Below are positions 19,734-28,486 of a DNA stretch of 64,000 nt, in pieces. The notes beneath the pieces were generated by a model. It was not told the origin of the DNA. It did not search any database and was given only the letters and a program-made list of their open reading frames with translations. The stretch lies in assembly GCF_001579945.1 (NCBI RefSeq), contig NZ_CP011971.1, forward strand, positions 1,886,001 to 1,950,000. Reading direction: 5' to 3'. Position 1 is the stretch's first letter. Every line of letters starts with the position of its first letter. The DNA comes from Steroidobacter denitrificans (GTDB lineage: Bacteria; Pseudomonadota; Gammaproteobacteria; Steroidobacterales; Steroidobacteraceae). The position numbers and the translations under genes were made by a program.

Positions 19734-20321
19734 TCAGGCGCCGTGCAGTGACTTGACGTATTCGGCGACCGCCTGCAGTTGTTCGGGCTGAATCGTCGGC
19801 CAAGGAGCCATCAGAGGTGAACCGCCATGCTTCGCGGCGCCGTCGTGCACGATGGCCTTGATATCCTCGATGTCGCCCTTCGTACCATTACCATTGACAT
19901 CGTACTTGAATGCGCCGACCGAGAAATTCGCCGGCTTCGGATTCAGGGCAGCCGCAGCCGGGCCATCGCCCTTGCCCTTGAGTCCATGACAGGTCACGCA
20001 GTACGCCTTGAATACCTTCTCACCCGCCGCGGTGCTGCTTGCTGACTGAGTGGCGGAAACCTCGGCCGCCGGGGCGGCCGCATCATCCGTCGTCTCAGTT
20101 GCGGTGGCCTCGGGTCCAGTTGCCTCAGATGCCGTCGCCTGCGGTGTATCCGCCGGCTCCAGCGACGCAGCGCCGGGCGGCACGCTTGCCGTCTGATCGG
20201 TGGCGGCAGATTCCTTTTTTGCACAACCCGGCGCAACGAGCAGTGCGGCCAGCATAGCCGGCAGCATCGCACCCGCCATGCCACGCCTCATAATGTCAAA
20301 TTTCATAATGCCAAATTTCAT
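19734..20321 (-). CDS. Lipoprotein c-type cytochrome
   Basis: A 195-aa protein starting MKFGIMKFDIMRRG at 20321 after GGGAG. A lipoprotein-type signal sequence with a possible lipobox (LLVAPGC) is followed by a Ser/Thr/Ala/Glu-rich low-complexity linker (about residues 35-95). A single-haem cytochrome c domain follows, with CVTCHG as haem site and a Met ligand probably in SPLMAPWPTI. It should be a monohaem electron carrier tethered to a periplasmic membrane face. The first codons are a 15-bp tandem duplication, which supplies alternative in-frame starts. Confidence 0.86.
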   Translation of the reverse strand: MKFGIMKFDIMRRGMAGAMLPAMLAALLVAPGCAKKESAATDQTASVPPGAASLEPADTPQATASEATGPEATATETTDDAAAPAAEVSATQSASSTAAGEKVFKAYCVTCHGLKGKGDGPAAAALNPKPANFSVGAFKYDVNGNGTKGDIEDIKAIVHDGAAKHGGSPLMAPWPTIQPEQLQAVAEYVKSLHGA

Positions 20322-20373
20322 AGCTTGCTCCCTGACTTTAGAAATATCGTGCACGAAGGGGAAATCCCCAATG

Positions 20374-20414
20374 TGCTGTACAGAAGTTTTCCCCAGAACC
20401 GGCCTGCTGTACAG
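20374..20414. promoter_or_regulatory. Two direct copies of TGCTGTACAG in the cytochrome/mtnP divergent region
   Basis: The 10-mer TGCTGTACAG, which contains the palindrome CTGTACAG, occurs at 20374-20383 and again at 20405-20414. The copies are 31 bp apart, close to three helical turns. They lie 53 nt upstream of the cytochrome start and about 140 nt upstream of mtnP. This looks like a pair of repressor or activator sites; the regulator is not known. It is not a LexA box, because the spacing between CTGT and ACAG is zero. Confidence 0.35.
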
Positions 20415-20551
20415 GGCGGAATGAACATCACTCAAGGAAGTCCATGCCGGCGTCCACTGCGGTAAAGATCGGCGGCGGCCTCCCGGTGACCGAGGCAATA
20501 TGCGGCCGCCGGCGGCGCGTCTATACTGCACCACACCATGGAATCAATTGC

Positions 20552-21445
20552 ATGACTCGCTCGGTTCTCGGAATCCTTGGAGGATCCGGTGTCTATGATC
20601 TGCCTGGCCTCGAGCAATTGCGCGAGCAGCGGCTATCGACGCCTTGGGGCGAACCCTCGGACCTGCTGCGATTCGGACGTATCGGTACAACCGACGTGGT
20701 ATTTCTCTCCCGGCATGGCCCAGGACATCGTATTGCGCCTTCCGGCGTGAATTATCGTGCGAATATCGATGCGCTCAAGCGCGCCGGCGTTACGGATCTC
20801 GTCTCGCTCACCGCCTGTGGTTCATACCGCGAAGAACTGCCGCCCGGCAGCTTTGTGCTGGTGGACGATTTCATCGATCGGACCTTCGGGCGCGAAAACT
20901 CGTTTTTCGGCAACGGCTGCGTTGCGCACATTCCCTTTGCTCATCCCATCGGCCCGCGCCTGCAGGAGCGGATCGCGCTGGCCGCCCAGGCGGAAGACAT
21001 CATGGTCCATCGCGGCGGCATCTGCGTGTGCATGGAAGGACCGCAGTTCTCGACGCTCGCCGAGTCGAACTTTTACAAGGCAATGGGCTGCGACGTCGTC
21101 AACATGACCTCCATGCCCGAAGCCAAGCTTGCGCGCGAGGCGGAGATCACCTATGCCGTGATCGCCATGGTCACCGACTATGACTGCTGGCATCCGGAGC
21201 ACGAGAAAGTCGACGTGGCGGCGGTGGTGCGCGCCATGCAGGCCAATCGCAGCCGTGCCCAGCGGCTCATCATGCGGCTCGCGGCTGATTTCCCCGAAGT
21301 GCACGAATCCTGCCCTGCGGGTTCCGATCGCGCACTTGACGACGCCATAGTCACTGCGCCCGAAGCGCGCGATCCCGATCTGCTCGCCAGGCTCGATGCC
21401 GTGGCGGGACGCGTACTGCGGCCTGGATCCAAGGATCTGTCGTGA
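20552..21445 (+). CDS. mtnP: S-methyl-5'-thioadenosine phosphorylase
   Basis: This 297-aa protein starts [20 protein letters not shown]. It is a PNP/MTAP-family phosphorylase splitting methylthioadenosine with phosphate into adenine and methylthioribose-1-phosphate. Motifs are [40 protein letters not shown] and [16 protein letters not shown]. The segment [12 protein letters not shown] keeps both Asp residues that recognise a 6-amino purine in MTAP, favouring the adenosine form over methylthioinosine. The apt gene overlapping it by 4 nt would salvage the adenine. First gene of mtnP-apt-mtnA-aldolase. Confidence 0.9.
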   Translation: MTRSVLGILGGSGVYDLPGLEQLREQRLSTPWGEPSDLLRFGRIGTTDVVFLSRHGPGHRIAPSGVNYRANIDALKRAGVTDLVSLTACGSYREELPPGSFVLVDDFIDRTFGRENSFFGNGCVAHIPFAHPIGPRLQERIALAAQAEDIMVHRGGICVCMEGPQFSTLAESNFYKAMGCDVVNMTSMPEAKLAREAEITYAVIAMVTDYDCWHPEHEKVDVAAVVRAMQANRSRAQRLIMRLAADFPEVHESCPAGSDRALDDAIVTAPEARDPDLLARLDAVAGRVLRPGSKDLS

Positions 21446-21972
21446 TCGATCTCAAGAACGCCATCCGCACCATCCCGGATTACCCGAAGCCCGGCGTTCA
21501 ATTCCGCGACATCACCACGCTCCTCGGTGATGCGCGCACCTTCCGCCGCGCAGTGGATGAACTCGTGCAGCCCTGGGCCGGGTTAAAAATCGACAAGATC
21601 GCGGGCATCGAGGCGCGTGGCTTCATTATAGGCGGTGCAGTGGCCCACCAGCTTTCGACCGGCTTCATACCCATCCGCAAGAAAGGCAAGCTCCCGCACC
21701 AGACGGTGCGCGTGACCTACTCGCTCGAGTACGGCCTGGACGAAATGGAGATGCACAGTGACGCGGTGCTGGCCGGCGAGCGCGTGATTCTGGTCGACGA
21801 CCTCATAGCCACAGGTGGCACCGCCACGGCTGCGGTGAAACTGCTGCGCAGCATCGGCGCAGAGGTGCTCGCCGCCTGTTTCATCGTCGACCTGCCGGCG
21901 CTCGGCGGCGTGCAGCGCCTGCGTGACATGGGAGTACCGGTACGCACCCTGGTCGGCTTCGAGGGGCACTGA
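21442..21972 (+). CDS. apt: Adenine phosphoribosyltransferase
   Basis: This 176-aa type I phosphoribosyltransferase turns adenine and PRPP into AMP. The N-terminal [20 protein letters not shown] is the Apt signature, [20 protein letters not shown] follows, and the PRPP-binding loop is [20 protein letters not shown]. Its start overlaps mtnP by 4 nt and its stop is 7 nt from mtnA, so it is in the same operon, where it recycles the adenine released by MtnP. Confidence 0.96.
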   Translation: MIDLKNAIRTIPDYPKPGVQFRDITTLLGDARTFRRAVDELVQPWAGLKIDKIAGIEARGFIIGGAVAHQLSTGFIPIRKKGKLPHQTVRVTYSLEYGLDEMEMHSDAVLAGERVILVDDLIATGGTATAAVKLLRSIGAEVLAACFIVDLPALGGVQRLRDMGVPVRTLVGFEGH

Positions 21973-21979
21973 GCCTCCC

Positions 21980-23092
21980 ATGCGGATCGCCGGTCGGCAC
22001 TATCGCACCATTGCGCTCGCGGCGGACGGCTGCTCGGTCGAGATCATCGATCAGACGCTGCTACCCTTCACCTTTAAGCTACGGCGCCTACAGAGTCTGG
22101 AGGATGCCGCACAGGCCATCTGCGAAATGACTGTGCGCGGCGCGCCGCTGATCGGTGTTACGGCTGCCTACGGAGTGGCGCTTGCGATGCGCACCGATCC
22201 GGGAAACGCCTCGCTGCGCCGGGCGATGACGACGCTCGGAGCCACGCGGCCCACGGCCGTCAATCTGCACTGGGCACTCGCTCGCATGAGTGAAACACTG
22301 CAGCCGCTCGCTCCGGGTGCGCGCGCCGCGCAGGCATACGCTGAGGCGTGGGCCATCGCCGAGGAGGATGTGCGTTGTTGCGAAATGATCGGCCGGCATG
22401 GCTTAAAGCTGCTGCAGGCACTCGCCGCACGTTCACCGGGCCGGCGCTTGAATGTACTCACACATTGCAATGCCGGCTGGCTCGCCTGCGTAGACTGGGG
22501 CACTGCCCTCGCCCCTATCTATGCCGCACACGAGGATGGTCTGCCCGTGCACGTGTACGTCGATGAGACAAGGCCGCGCAACCAGGGAGCGGCTCTCACC
22601 GCCTTCGAACTCGGAGCCCACGGCATACCGTACACGCTGATCGTCGACAACGCCGGGGGACATCTCATGCAGCAAGGTCAGATCGATGTCTGCCTCGTCG
22701 GCAGTGATCGAGCCACCGCCGGAGGTGACATAGCGAACAAGATCGGCACCTATCTCAAGGCACTTGCGGCACGCGACAATGATGTGCCCTTCTATGTCGC
22801 CCTGCCTTTCTCGAGCATCGACTGGAGCATAAACGACGGGCTTGCACAAATTCCCATCGAAAATCGCCCGGCACGGGAAGTCACGCATCTAGCGGGTCTG
22901 GACGAGCGCGGCCGCAGAATCGAGGTACGCATCGCGCCTACCGATGCGACTGCAGCAAATCCTGCTTTCGATGTAACGCCGGCGCGCCTGATCACCGGCA
23001 TTATTACCGAACGAGGCGTGGCAGCGGCGGATTACGCCGGTCTTGCGGCACTTTATCCGGAGCGCAGCGAGGCGCGGCGGGCTGGCGCATGA
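21980..23092 (+). CDS. mtnA: S-methyl-5-thioribose-1-phosphate isomerase
   Basis: A 370-aa eIF2B-like isomerase starting [17 protein letters not shown]; an earlier in-frame ATG lies inside apt. It carries [20 protein letters not shown], the catalytic Cys in [20 protein letters not shown], and the catalytic Asp in [20 protein letters not shown]. It converts methylthioribose-1-P to methylthioribulose-1-P. The downstream aldolase gene overlaps by 4 nt. No mtnB-mtnC-mtnD-type dioxygenase branch follows. Confidence 0.95.
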   Translation: MRIAGRHYRTIALAADGCSVEIIDQTLLPFTFKLRRLQSLEDAAQAICEMTVRGAPLIGVTAAYGVALAMRTDPGNASLRRAMTTLGATRPTAVNLHWALARMSETLQPLAPGARAAQAYAEAWAIAEEDVRCCEMIGRHGLKLLQALAARSPGRRLNVLTHCNAGWLACVDWGTALAPIYAAHEDGLPVHVYVDETRPRNQGAALTAFELGAHGIPYTLIVDNAGGHLMQQGQIDVCLVGSDRATAGGDIANKIGTYLKALAARDNDVPFYVALPFSSIDWSINDGLAQIPIENRPAREVTHLAGLDERGRRIEVRIAPTDATAANPAFDVTPARLITGIITERGVAAADYAGLAALYPERSEARRAGA

Positions 23093-23742
23093 CGATTACC
23101 AGAGGTGAGGAGCTGCGCACGGCGATCTGCGCGGGCGCTCGGTCGTTGTACGCCGCCGGGCTCGCACCCGGCAAATCAGGAAACGTCTCGGCACGCCTGG
23201 GTGACGGCCTTCTGATTACGCCCTCCGGGGTGCCTTATCCGGCGATGCAGCCGGAAGACATCGTCGAACTCGATGGCGCCGGCAGCGTACGTGCCGGACG
23301 ATACCGGCCTTCCACCGAGTTACCGCTGCACCAGGCGATCTATGCAGCGCACCCGACAGTACAAGCGATCGTGCACACCCACAGTCCGCATGCCACGGCG
23401 CTGTCGTGCGCACGGCGCAGCCTGCCGGCCTTTCACTACATGATCGCGGTAGCTGGCGGCTCCGAAGTACGATGCGCAGACTATGCTACCTTCGGCTCGG
23501 AGCAGCTCGCAGCATACGCGCTAGGAGCGCTCGAGGATCGCAAGGCCGTGCTTCTTGCCAATCACGGCGTCGTCGGCGTCGGCGAAGACCTCGAGGAAGC
23601 CCTGAATATCGCTGTCGAAATCGAGAATCTGGCGCGCCAGTATCTGCTTTTGCTGGCCGCCCATCTTGAACCCATCGTGCTCGACACCGCCGAGATGCAA
23701 CGGGTCCATGCGCAATTCGCGGACTATGGATACACACGATAA
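23089..23742 (+). CDS. Class II aldolase (fuculose-phosphate aldolase family), probable methylthioribulose-1-P aldolase
   Basis: This 217-aa zinc aldolase-family protein has the phosphate-binding [16 protein letters not shown] and [17 protein letters not shown], the catalytic Glu in [12 protein letters not shown], and zinc His in [13 protein letters not shown] and [11 protein letters not shown]. The family contains fuculose-1-P aldolase, ribulose-5-P epimerase, MtnB dehydratase and Ald2. Its 4-nt overlap with mtnA points to methylthioribulose-1-P as substrate. It lacks obvious MtnB features, and no mtnC/mtnD genes follow. A retro-aldol role yielding DHAP and 2-methylthioacetaldehyde is therefore the better guess; this is inference. 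Confidence 0.82.
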   Translation: MTITRGEELRTAICAGARSLYAAGLAPGKSGNVSARLGDGLLITPSGVPYPAMQPEDIVELDGAGSVRAGRYRPSTELPLHQAIYAAHPTVQAIVHTHSPHATALSCARRSLPAFHYMIAVAGGSEVRCADYATFGSEQLAAYALGALEDRKAVLLANHGVVGVGEDLEEALNIAVEIENLARQYLLLLAAHLEPIVLDTAEMQRVHAQFADYGYTR

Positions 23743-23809
23743 GCATGCTGCCGGTATCGCCCGGAGAGGTTGAGATCAGCATGCCAGGCTTTATCGAATG
23801 GAGGAACGC

Positions 23810-24466
23810 ATGAACGAGCCGCTCGATGGCAGCGCCTTATCCCAGTATTTTCTTTTGCCGACTGACGCCAGCGAAGCACCTGTCACGGGTATTTGGGCTG
23901 AGCGACGCCGACTGGCGAGCATCATGCGCACCGTCATCGAACATTTGACGGTTGCGGATACGCCGGAAAGCGAACTGCGCGAGGCTGCCGATACGCTTCA
24001 GCACTTGGCAGCGCAACTTGGCGCTCATCCGCGACGGCGCAAGCGGGACGACATCGCCGATACCGCGACACCAATGGACAAGCACGCTCTGATCGACTTC
24101 AGTCCGCTGATCGGCCTATCCAATCCCATCTCGCCGCCGCTCGAACTCACCTTGGACGGCAACACGCTGCGGGGACGACTGCGCTTCGGTACTGCTTACG
24201 AGGGTCCACCAGGTTGTGCACACGGCGGCTGCATCGCGGCGGTATTCGATGAGTTGCTCGGCTACGCCCAGTCGCTCACGTCGCTGCCGGGCATGACGGG
24301 AACCCTCACCATCCGCTACCGCGTACCGACCCCACTACACACCGAACTCCACTGCGAAGCGCGCGTGCAGCGCATCTCGGGACGCAAGATATTCTGCGTG
24401 GGTCGGTTATATGCCGGCGAGACCCTGTGCGCCGAGGCGGACGGAGTCTTTCTAGCCTCGCGCTGA
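23810..24466 (+). CDS. PaaI/hotdog-fold thioesterase family protein
   Basis: A 218-aa protein starting MNEPLDGSALSQYF at 23810, chosen over an ATG 12 nt upstream because that ATG overlaps the GGAGG ribosome-binding site of this one. The C-terminal hotdog domain (about residues 95-215) carries YEGPPGCAHGGCIAAVFDEL, the HGG pattern of PaaI-type thioesterases. The N-terminal about 95 residues are helical and unfamiliar. It follows the methylthio operon by 67 nt. The substrate is unknown. Confidence 0.8.
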   Translation: MNEPLDGSALSQYFLLPTDASEAPVTGIWAERRRLASIMRTVIEHLTVADTPESELREAADTLQHLAAQLGAHPRRRKRDDIADTATPMDKHALIDFSPLIGLSNPISPPLELTLDGNTLRGRLRFGTAYEGPPGCAHGGCIAAVFDELLGYAQSLTSLPGMTGTLTIRYRVPTPLHTELHCEARVQRISGRKIFCVGRLYAGETLCAEADGVFLASR

Positions 24467-24721
24467 ACCGGTGCCATTGTCGCCTGATTCGCGCGGCTTA
24501 CCGCCACTTTTAGCCGGTACAGCCCATGATCGGCCGACGCCGATGCCGCCATACCGGGCCAGCAGATATGCTCGATCGCCTGCCTGCCTGCACTACAGGG
24601 CGTCCCATTCCGGCGTACCCGCCAGTGCCGGCGGATACGTCACATCGGTAAACACTGCAAGCCTGAAGCGAGTGAAATTCAGAAACGAAATCGTCCGACC
24701 GAAAACGGTCGGCGGTGTGAT

Positions 24722-24797
24722 TGGTGGAGCCGAGCGGGATCGAACCGCTGACCTTCTCATTGCGAACGAGACGCTCTCCCAGCTGAGCTACGGCCCC
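24722..24797 (-). tRNA. tRNA-Ala(CGC)
   Basis: A 76-nt cloverleaf with encoded CCA. Acceptor GGGGCCG pairs with CGGCTCC and contains the G3-U70 wobble that specifies alanine. The anticodon arm is TCTCG-TTCGCAA-TGAGA, giving CGC, and the T arm AGCGG-TTCGATC-CCGCT is perfect. The 255 nt between the thioesterase gene and this tRNA hold nothing I can identify. Confidence 0.95.
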
Positions 24798-24900
24798 ACC
24801 GAAGGAAGGGATGAATTGTAGCATCGCCCCCCGGGCTGGCAAGACGCTCCGCAAAAATTTCGGCAAAGGCCGCTATCCGCCATGTGCCGAGTCGACGCCC

Positions 24901-25455
24901 TCAGTACTGCAGCCGCACGACCTTGGTTTTCGAGATCTGCGGCACGAAGACGACGAACATGGCGTTGTATTCATCGTCGCTCAGCGATAGCTTCTCGCCA
25001 CTCAAGGCCTCGATCAACTGCGGTACTGTATCGGTACTCCCCACGACCAGCACGTACTCGCCGCGATGCTCGTGCTTGATTCGGCGTGCCAGCTCGTCCC
25101 AAATCGGCGATGGCACCAAATTGACCGGTAACCCCAAGGCTTCGGAAAGCGGCGTCGCCGTCTGATGCGTGCGGCGATACTCGGAGGCAAAAATCGCATC
25201 AATGCCGCGCACCGGCCGGGCGTGGGCCAACATCTTCGCCAGGCGGATCGCACGCTCTCGTCCCTGCTGGCTGAGCGGAGGATCCGGATCGGCGCTCCGC
25301 TCGATCTCCGCATGCCTGACGACAAACACGACTGTCGTCGCTCGCGCATCGAACAGCCATGCCGCGGCCATGACAAGCATGATCAAAAGAAGGACCGGCA
25401 GCACCAGGGGGAAAAAGAACGGCCTGCGGCGCAGCTTGTCGAGGTCGCGTTGCAT
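24901..25455 (-). CDS. Membrane-anchored histidine phosphatase superfamily protein
   Basis: From the start MQRDLDKLRRRPFFF the protein is 184 aa; an earlier in-frame start would add 31 residues. A basic N-terminus precedes one membrane helix (FPLVLPVLLLIMLVMAAAWL), then a phosphoglycerate-mutase-like domain with the catalytic VVRHAEIERS, the downstream ASEYRRTHQTA and a C-terminal part with LVVGSTDTVPQLIEAL. The last motif has Ser-Thr where many members have a second catalytic His (GHxxT), so activity is uncertain. Confidence 0.75.
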   Translation of the reverse strand: MQRDLDKLRRRPFFFPLVLPVLLLIMLVMAAAWLFDARATTVVFVVRHAEIERSADPDPPLSQQGRERAIRLAKMLAHARPVRGIDAIFASEYRRTHQTATPLSEALGLPVNLVPSPIWDELARRIKHEHRGEYVLVVGSTDTVPQLIEALSGEKLSLSDDEYNAMFVVFVPQISKTKVVRLQY

Positions 25456-25645
25456 CCATTCATGATAAACACTCGCGCCGGGAACGACTACCGCCGCGCA
25501 TCCTCTCGTCGATACGACTCGAATCATCCCCCATAACAGCTCCTGCAAGATGGGCCCTGCAAGGCCCTTCTCCCCATTACGGGGTACTATCTCCCGTCAA
25601 GCTTGAACGAGCCGCGGCCGAAGAGGCCGCACAGGAGACAACACT

Positions 25646-27055
25646 GTGGAATTTTCGGGACGTATCGTGATGATCGGCTGCGGCAGCATCGGCCAGGCAA
25701 TTCTGCCACTGCTACATCGGCACCTGACACTTGGGCCGGGCCAGATCGTCGTCTTGTCCGCCGATGAGGCAGGCCGATGCATCGCTCAGGAGAATGGTGC
25801 GAATTTCATACACGCGCACCTGAAACCACGCAGCTTCCGCCGCATTCTCGGGGAACATATCCGTCCCGGAGACCTGTTGCTCAACCTGTCGGTCGATGTT
25901 TCCAGCCTGGACCTAGTCAGATATGCCAGTGAGAACGGTGCTCTTTATGTTGATACATCAATAGAACCCTGGCCTGGGGTGTTCGACAACCCCATGCTGG
26001 ATCTGCGTCAGCGGACCAATTTCATGATCCGCGAACGCGCATTGCAGCTGTCGCGGGAACTAGGCCGCGACGCACCGACAGCCGTCGTCGATCATGGCGC
26101 AAACCCCGGCCTGGTCTCCCATTTCGTCAAGAAGGCCATGCTCGATCTCAAGGCCGCGCTGGGCAACCCGCGAGGCACGCCGACTTGCCCCGAGGAATGG
26201 GCACTGCTCTCCCAGGAACTGGGCATCAACTTGATCCAGATCTCGGAGCGTGATACCCAAGCCAGCGACCGGCCCAAACGTCCCGGGGAATTCGTCAATA
26301 CCTGGTCGGTCGACGGTCTGGTGGACGAGGCGATGCAGCCTTCGGAGATCTCCTTGGGTACGGCGGAAAAACGCCGTCCCAAGGCCGCACAATTCCACCG
26401 GCGCGGCTCAGGTACGATGTACCTGAATCGTCCGGGAGCGGCCACCTTCGCCCGTAGTTGGACTCCCTCCAGCGGCGGTTTTCAGGGTGTACTGATGACG
26501 CATGACGAAGTCTTTTCGATCGCCGACCTGCTGTCATTACGCGACGGTGCCGATTTCAAATATCGCCCGACCGTCATGTATGTCTACCATCCCTGCGACG
26601 ACGCCGTGCTGTCGATGCTGGAGTTGGAAGGCAGCGGCTGGCAGCCGCAGCAGCACAAACGGCGCCTAGGACCAGACATCGTCACCGGGATGGATGAATT
26701 GGGCGTCCTGCTGGCAGGTCATGCTCGCAACGCCTACTGGTACGGCTCCCAGTTGACCATCGAGGAGGCGCGCCGGCACGTCCCCTATGCCAATGCCACC
26801 AGCATCCAGGTCGTTGCCGGAGCGCTGACCGGGATCATGTGGGCAATCCACAATCCGCGCCGCGGGCTGGTGGAGCCCGATGACATGGACTACGAATTTT
26901 GCATGGCAGTGGCGACTCCTTACCTCGGACGGATGGTCGGCGAATTCACCGACTGGACGCCGCTGCAGGGCCGCGGCGAACTGTTCGAAGAAATGTTGGA
27001 TGTCGATCGACCCTGGCAGTTGGAGAATGCGCGCGCGCGCCAATGGCGCGGCTGA
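25646..27055 (+). CDS. hss: Homospermidine synthase
   Basis: A 469-aa protein with GTG start at 25646 behind AGGAG. The N-terminal Rossmann motif is VMIGCGSIGQAILPLLHRH. DTSIEPWPGVFDN and VVDHGANPGLVSHFVKKAM are typical of bacterial homospermidine synthase, which makes sym-homospermidine from putrescine (or spermidine) with NAD+. It ends 11 nt from the convergent nsrR stop. No other polyamine gene is next to it. Length matches the family. Confidence 0.92.
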   Translation: MEFSGRIVMIGCGSIGQAILPLLHRHLTLGPGQIVVLSADEAGRCIAQENGANFIHAHLKPRSFRRILGEHIRPGDLLLNLSVDVSSLDLVRYASENGALYVDTSIEPWPGVFDNPMLDLRQRTNFMIRERALQLSRELGRDAPTAVVDHGANPGLVSHFVKKAMLDLKAALGNPRGTPTCPEEWALLSQELGINLIQISERDTQASDRPKRPGEFVNTWSVDGLVDEAMQPSEISLGTAEKRRPKAAQFHRRGSGTMYLNRPGAATFARSWTPSSGGFQGVLMTHDEVFSIADLLSLRDGADFKYRPTVMYVYHPCDDAVLSMLELEGSGWQPQQHKRRLGPDIVTGMDELGVLLAGHARNAYWYGSQLTIEEARRHVPYANATSIQVVAGALTGIMWAIHNPRRGLVEPDDMDYEFCMAVATPYLGRMVGEFTDWTPLQGRGELFEEMLDVDRPWQLENARARQWRG

Positions 27056-27065
27056 ACGTCGCTCG

Positions 27066-27530
27066 CTATCCTTTAAGACCCGTTTTTCGCGCCCTGTCCT
27101 TTGCGCCGCCTTGGATACCGGCAGCCGGCCCCGGAAAGGCACAGGCGGCGATGCTGGTTTTATCCAATTCCGCCAGGAAAGCCTGATAAGCGGCAGCAAG
27201 CCGGGGCCGAAGGCGGCAATGAGGCGTAAGAACGCAAGCACCACCATCGGCGCGGAAGCATTCCGTGAGCGCATAGCGCTGTTCCAGATAGCGTACGACT
27301 TCACCCAGCATAATGGTGTCTGCCGGGCGCGCAAGCCGCATACCGCCGCCGGCACCACGCTGGGTCAGGATAAAACCGCCACGCGCCAGATCCCGCACCA
27401 CCTTGGCAAGGTGGTTGTATGGAATCCGGAATTGCTGGGCAATACCCGAGGTCGTCAGAGGCTCATCCGGTGTATCGGCGAGCCGCATCAGGACGCGTAA
27501 TCCGTAATCGGTGAAGGCCGCTAGGCGCAT
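27066..27530 (-). CDS. nsrR: Rrf2-family regulator, NsrR type
   Basis: This 154-aa winged-helix regulator opens MRLAAFTDYGLRVLMRLA, like NsrR, and has the Rrf2 recognition helix region IPYNHLAKVVRDLARGGFI. Three Cys (ECFRADGGACVLTPHC, about residues 91-106) can ligate the NO-sensing iron-sulfur cluster; the first gap is longer than in E. coli NsrR. It faces an iron-cluster repair gene (RIC) and has NsrR-like dyads just upstream, so it probably represses RIC until NO disrupts its cluster. Confidence 0.9.
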   Translation of the reverse strand: MRLAAFTDYGLRVLMRLADTPDEPLTTSGIAQQFRIPYNHLAKVVRDLARGGFILTQRGAGGGMRLARPADTIMLGEVVRYLEQRYALTECFRADGGACVLTPHCRLRPRLAAAYQAFLAELDKTSIAACAFPGPAAGIQGGAKDRARKTGLKG

Positions 27531-27545
27531 GAGGCTCCTTAAATT

Positions 27546-27593
27546 GGTATTTACAATGCATATTCTCGGTCCTAAACTAGTATTGTAAATACC
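27546..27593. promoter_or_regulatory. Paired NsrR-like operators in the nsrR/ric divergent region
   Basis: GGTATTTACAAT (27546-27557) and ATTGTAAATACC (27582-27593) are perfect 12-bp inverted copies. Each is also part of a short dyad of its own, GTATT-N3-AATGC and GTATT-N3-AATAC. The shape resembles the AT-rich ATGYATT..AAATRCAT boxes of NsrR. The sites lie 16 nt upstream of nsrR and about 200 nt upstream of ric, so one pair could control both directions. Confidence 0.6.
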
Positions 27594-27793
27594 TTTACTG
27601 GATTCAGCTGTCTATTTGTTCCCGGTTCACCTGACCTATCGAACGTAATGTTTCATGACGAAAAAGCGCCGGCAGTTCGAAGCATGCTGCCTCGCGGCTG
27701 ATCGGTTACGCATGGTGACGGTGCCGCCTGTCGTTGCGGCCTGAAACGGCCGCAACGACTTTTTTCCTTGCTTGCCAGCCTGGAGTTCCGACG

Positions 27794-28486
27794 ATGGCCA
27801 TTCAAAATACAGAGGCATTGCGCACACGTACCGTTGGCAACATTGCTGCCACACTGCCCGGCGCTACCGCGGTCTTTCGCAAGTTCAGAATCGACTTTTG
27901 CTGCAGCGGCGAACTCACGCTCGAAGACGCTGCGCGACGGGGCGGTCTCGAGCTCAGCGAAGTGGAGCAGGCATTGGAGACGCTAAGCGTCGATCCTGGA
28001 ACAGGCGCCGTACCGACCGGCATGAGCAGTGACGAACTGATCGATCACATTCAAACTCATTATCATGAAGCGTATCGCCGCGTTCTACCTGAGTTGATCG
28101 CGCTGTCGCGCAAGGTGGAAACCGTGCATCGAGGCCATCCACGGGCACCGGCAGGGCTTGCCGATGTATTGCAGCAGATAGAGGGCGAGCTGCGGCAGCA
28201 TATCGTCAAGGAAGAGACGGTGCTGTTTCCGGCGATACGCCAGTCGACGAACAGCGGGATCGGCGCCGCAATCGGTGAGTTGCGTCACGACCATGAGAGC
28301 CACGGCACGCTGGTGCATCGACTGGAGAACGTTACCGACAACTTCACGCTGCCTGCAGAGGCCTGTCGTTCCTGGCAGGCGCTTTATGTCGGTGCCGCCA
28401 GGCTCGCCGAAGACTTGACGGAGCACATCCACCTGGAAAACAACATCTTGTTCCCACGCTTCGCGACAATGGAGAGCAGAGTCTGA
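27794..28486 (+). CDS. ytfE: Iron-sulfur cluster repair di-iron protein (RIC/YtfE/ScdA)
   Basis: A 230-aa protein starting MAIQNTEALRTRTVGNIAAT at 27794. The N-terminal ScdA-type domain has FRKFRIDFCCSGELTLEDAA with a vicinal Cys pair. The hemerythrin-like domain supplies di-iron ligands in HIQTHYHEAYRR, LRQHIVKEETVLFPA, LRHDHESHGTLVHR and EHIHLENNILFPRF. RIC proteins repair iron-sulfur clusters after nitrosative stress. Placed opposite nsrR; the next gene overlaps by 1 nt. Confidence 0.94.
   Translation: MAIQNTEALRTRTVGNIAATLPGATAVFRKFRIDFCCSGELTLEDAARRGGLELSEVEQALETLSVDPGTGAVPTGMSSDELIDHIQTHYHEAYRRVLPELIALSRKVETVHRGHPRAPAGLADVLQQIEGELRQHIVKEETVLFPAIRQSTNSGIGAAIGELRHDHESHGTLVHRLENVTDNFTLPAEACRSWQALYVGAARLAEDLTEHIHLENNILFPRFATMESRV

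Noticed and set aside
20374-20414. LexA (SOS) boxes
   Set aside because: CTGT and ACAG are directly adjacent rather than 8 bp apart.
20552-21445. Methylthioinosine phosphorylase (Pseudomonas type)
   Set aside because: The TDYDCW segment retains both Asp residues that recognise adenine, and apt is in the operon.
23089-23742. MtnB (methylthioribulose-1-P dehydratase) for the class II aldolase-family gene
   Set aside because: Possible because MtnB shares the fold, but the aldolase Glu and zinc His motifs fit a fuculose-type aldolase better and no mtnC/mtnD genes follow. Kept only as alternative.
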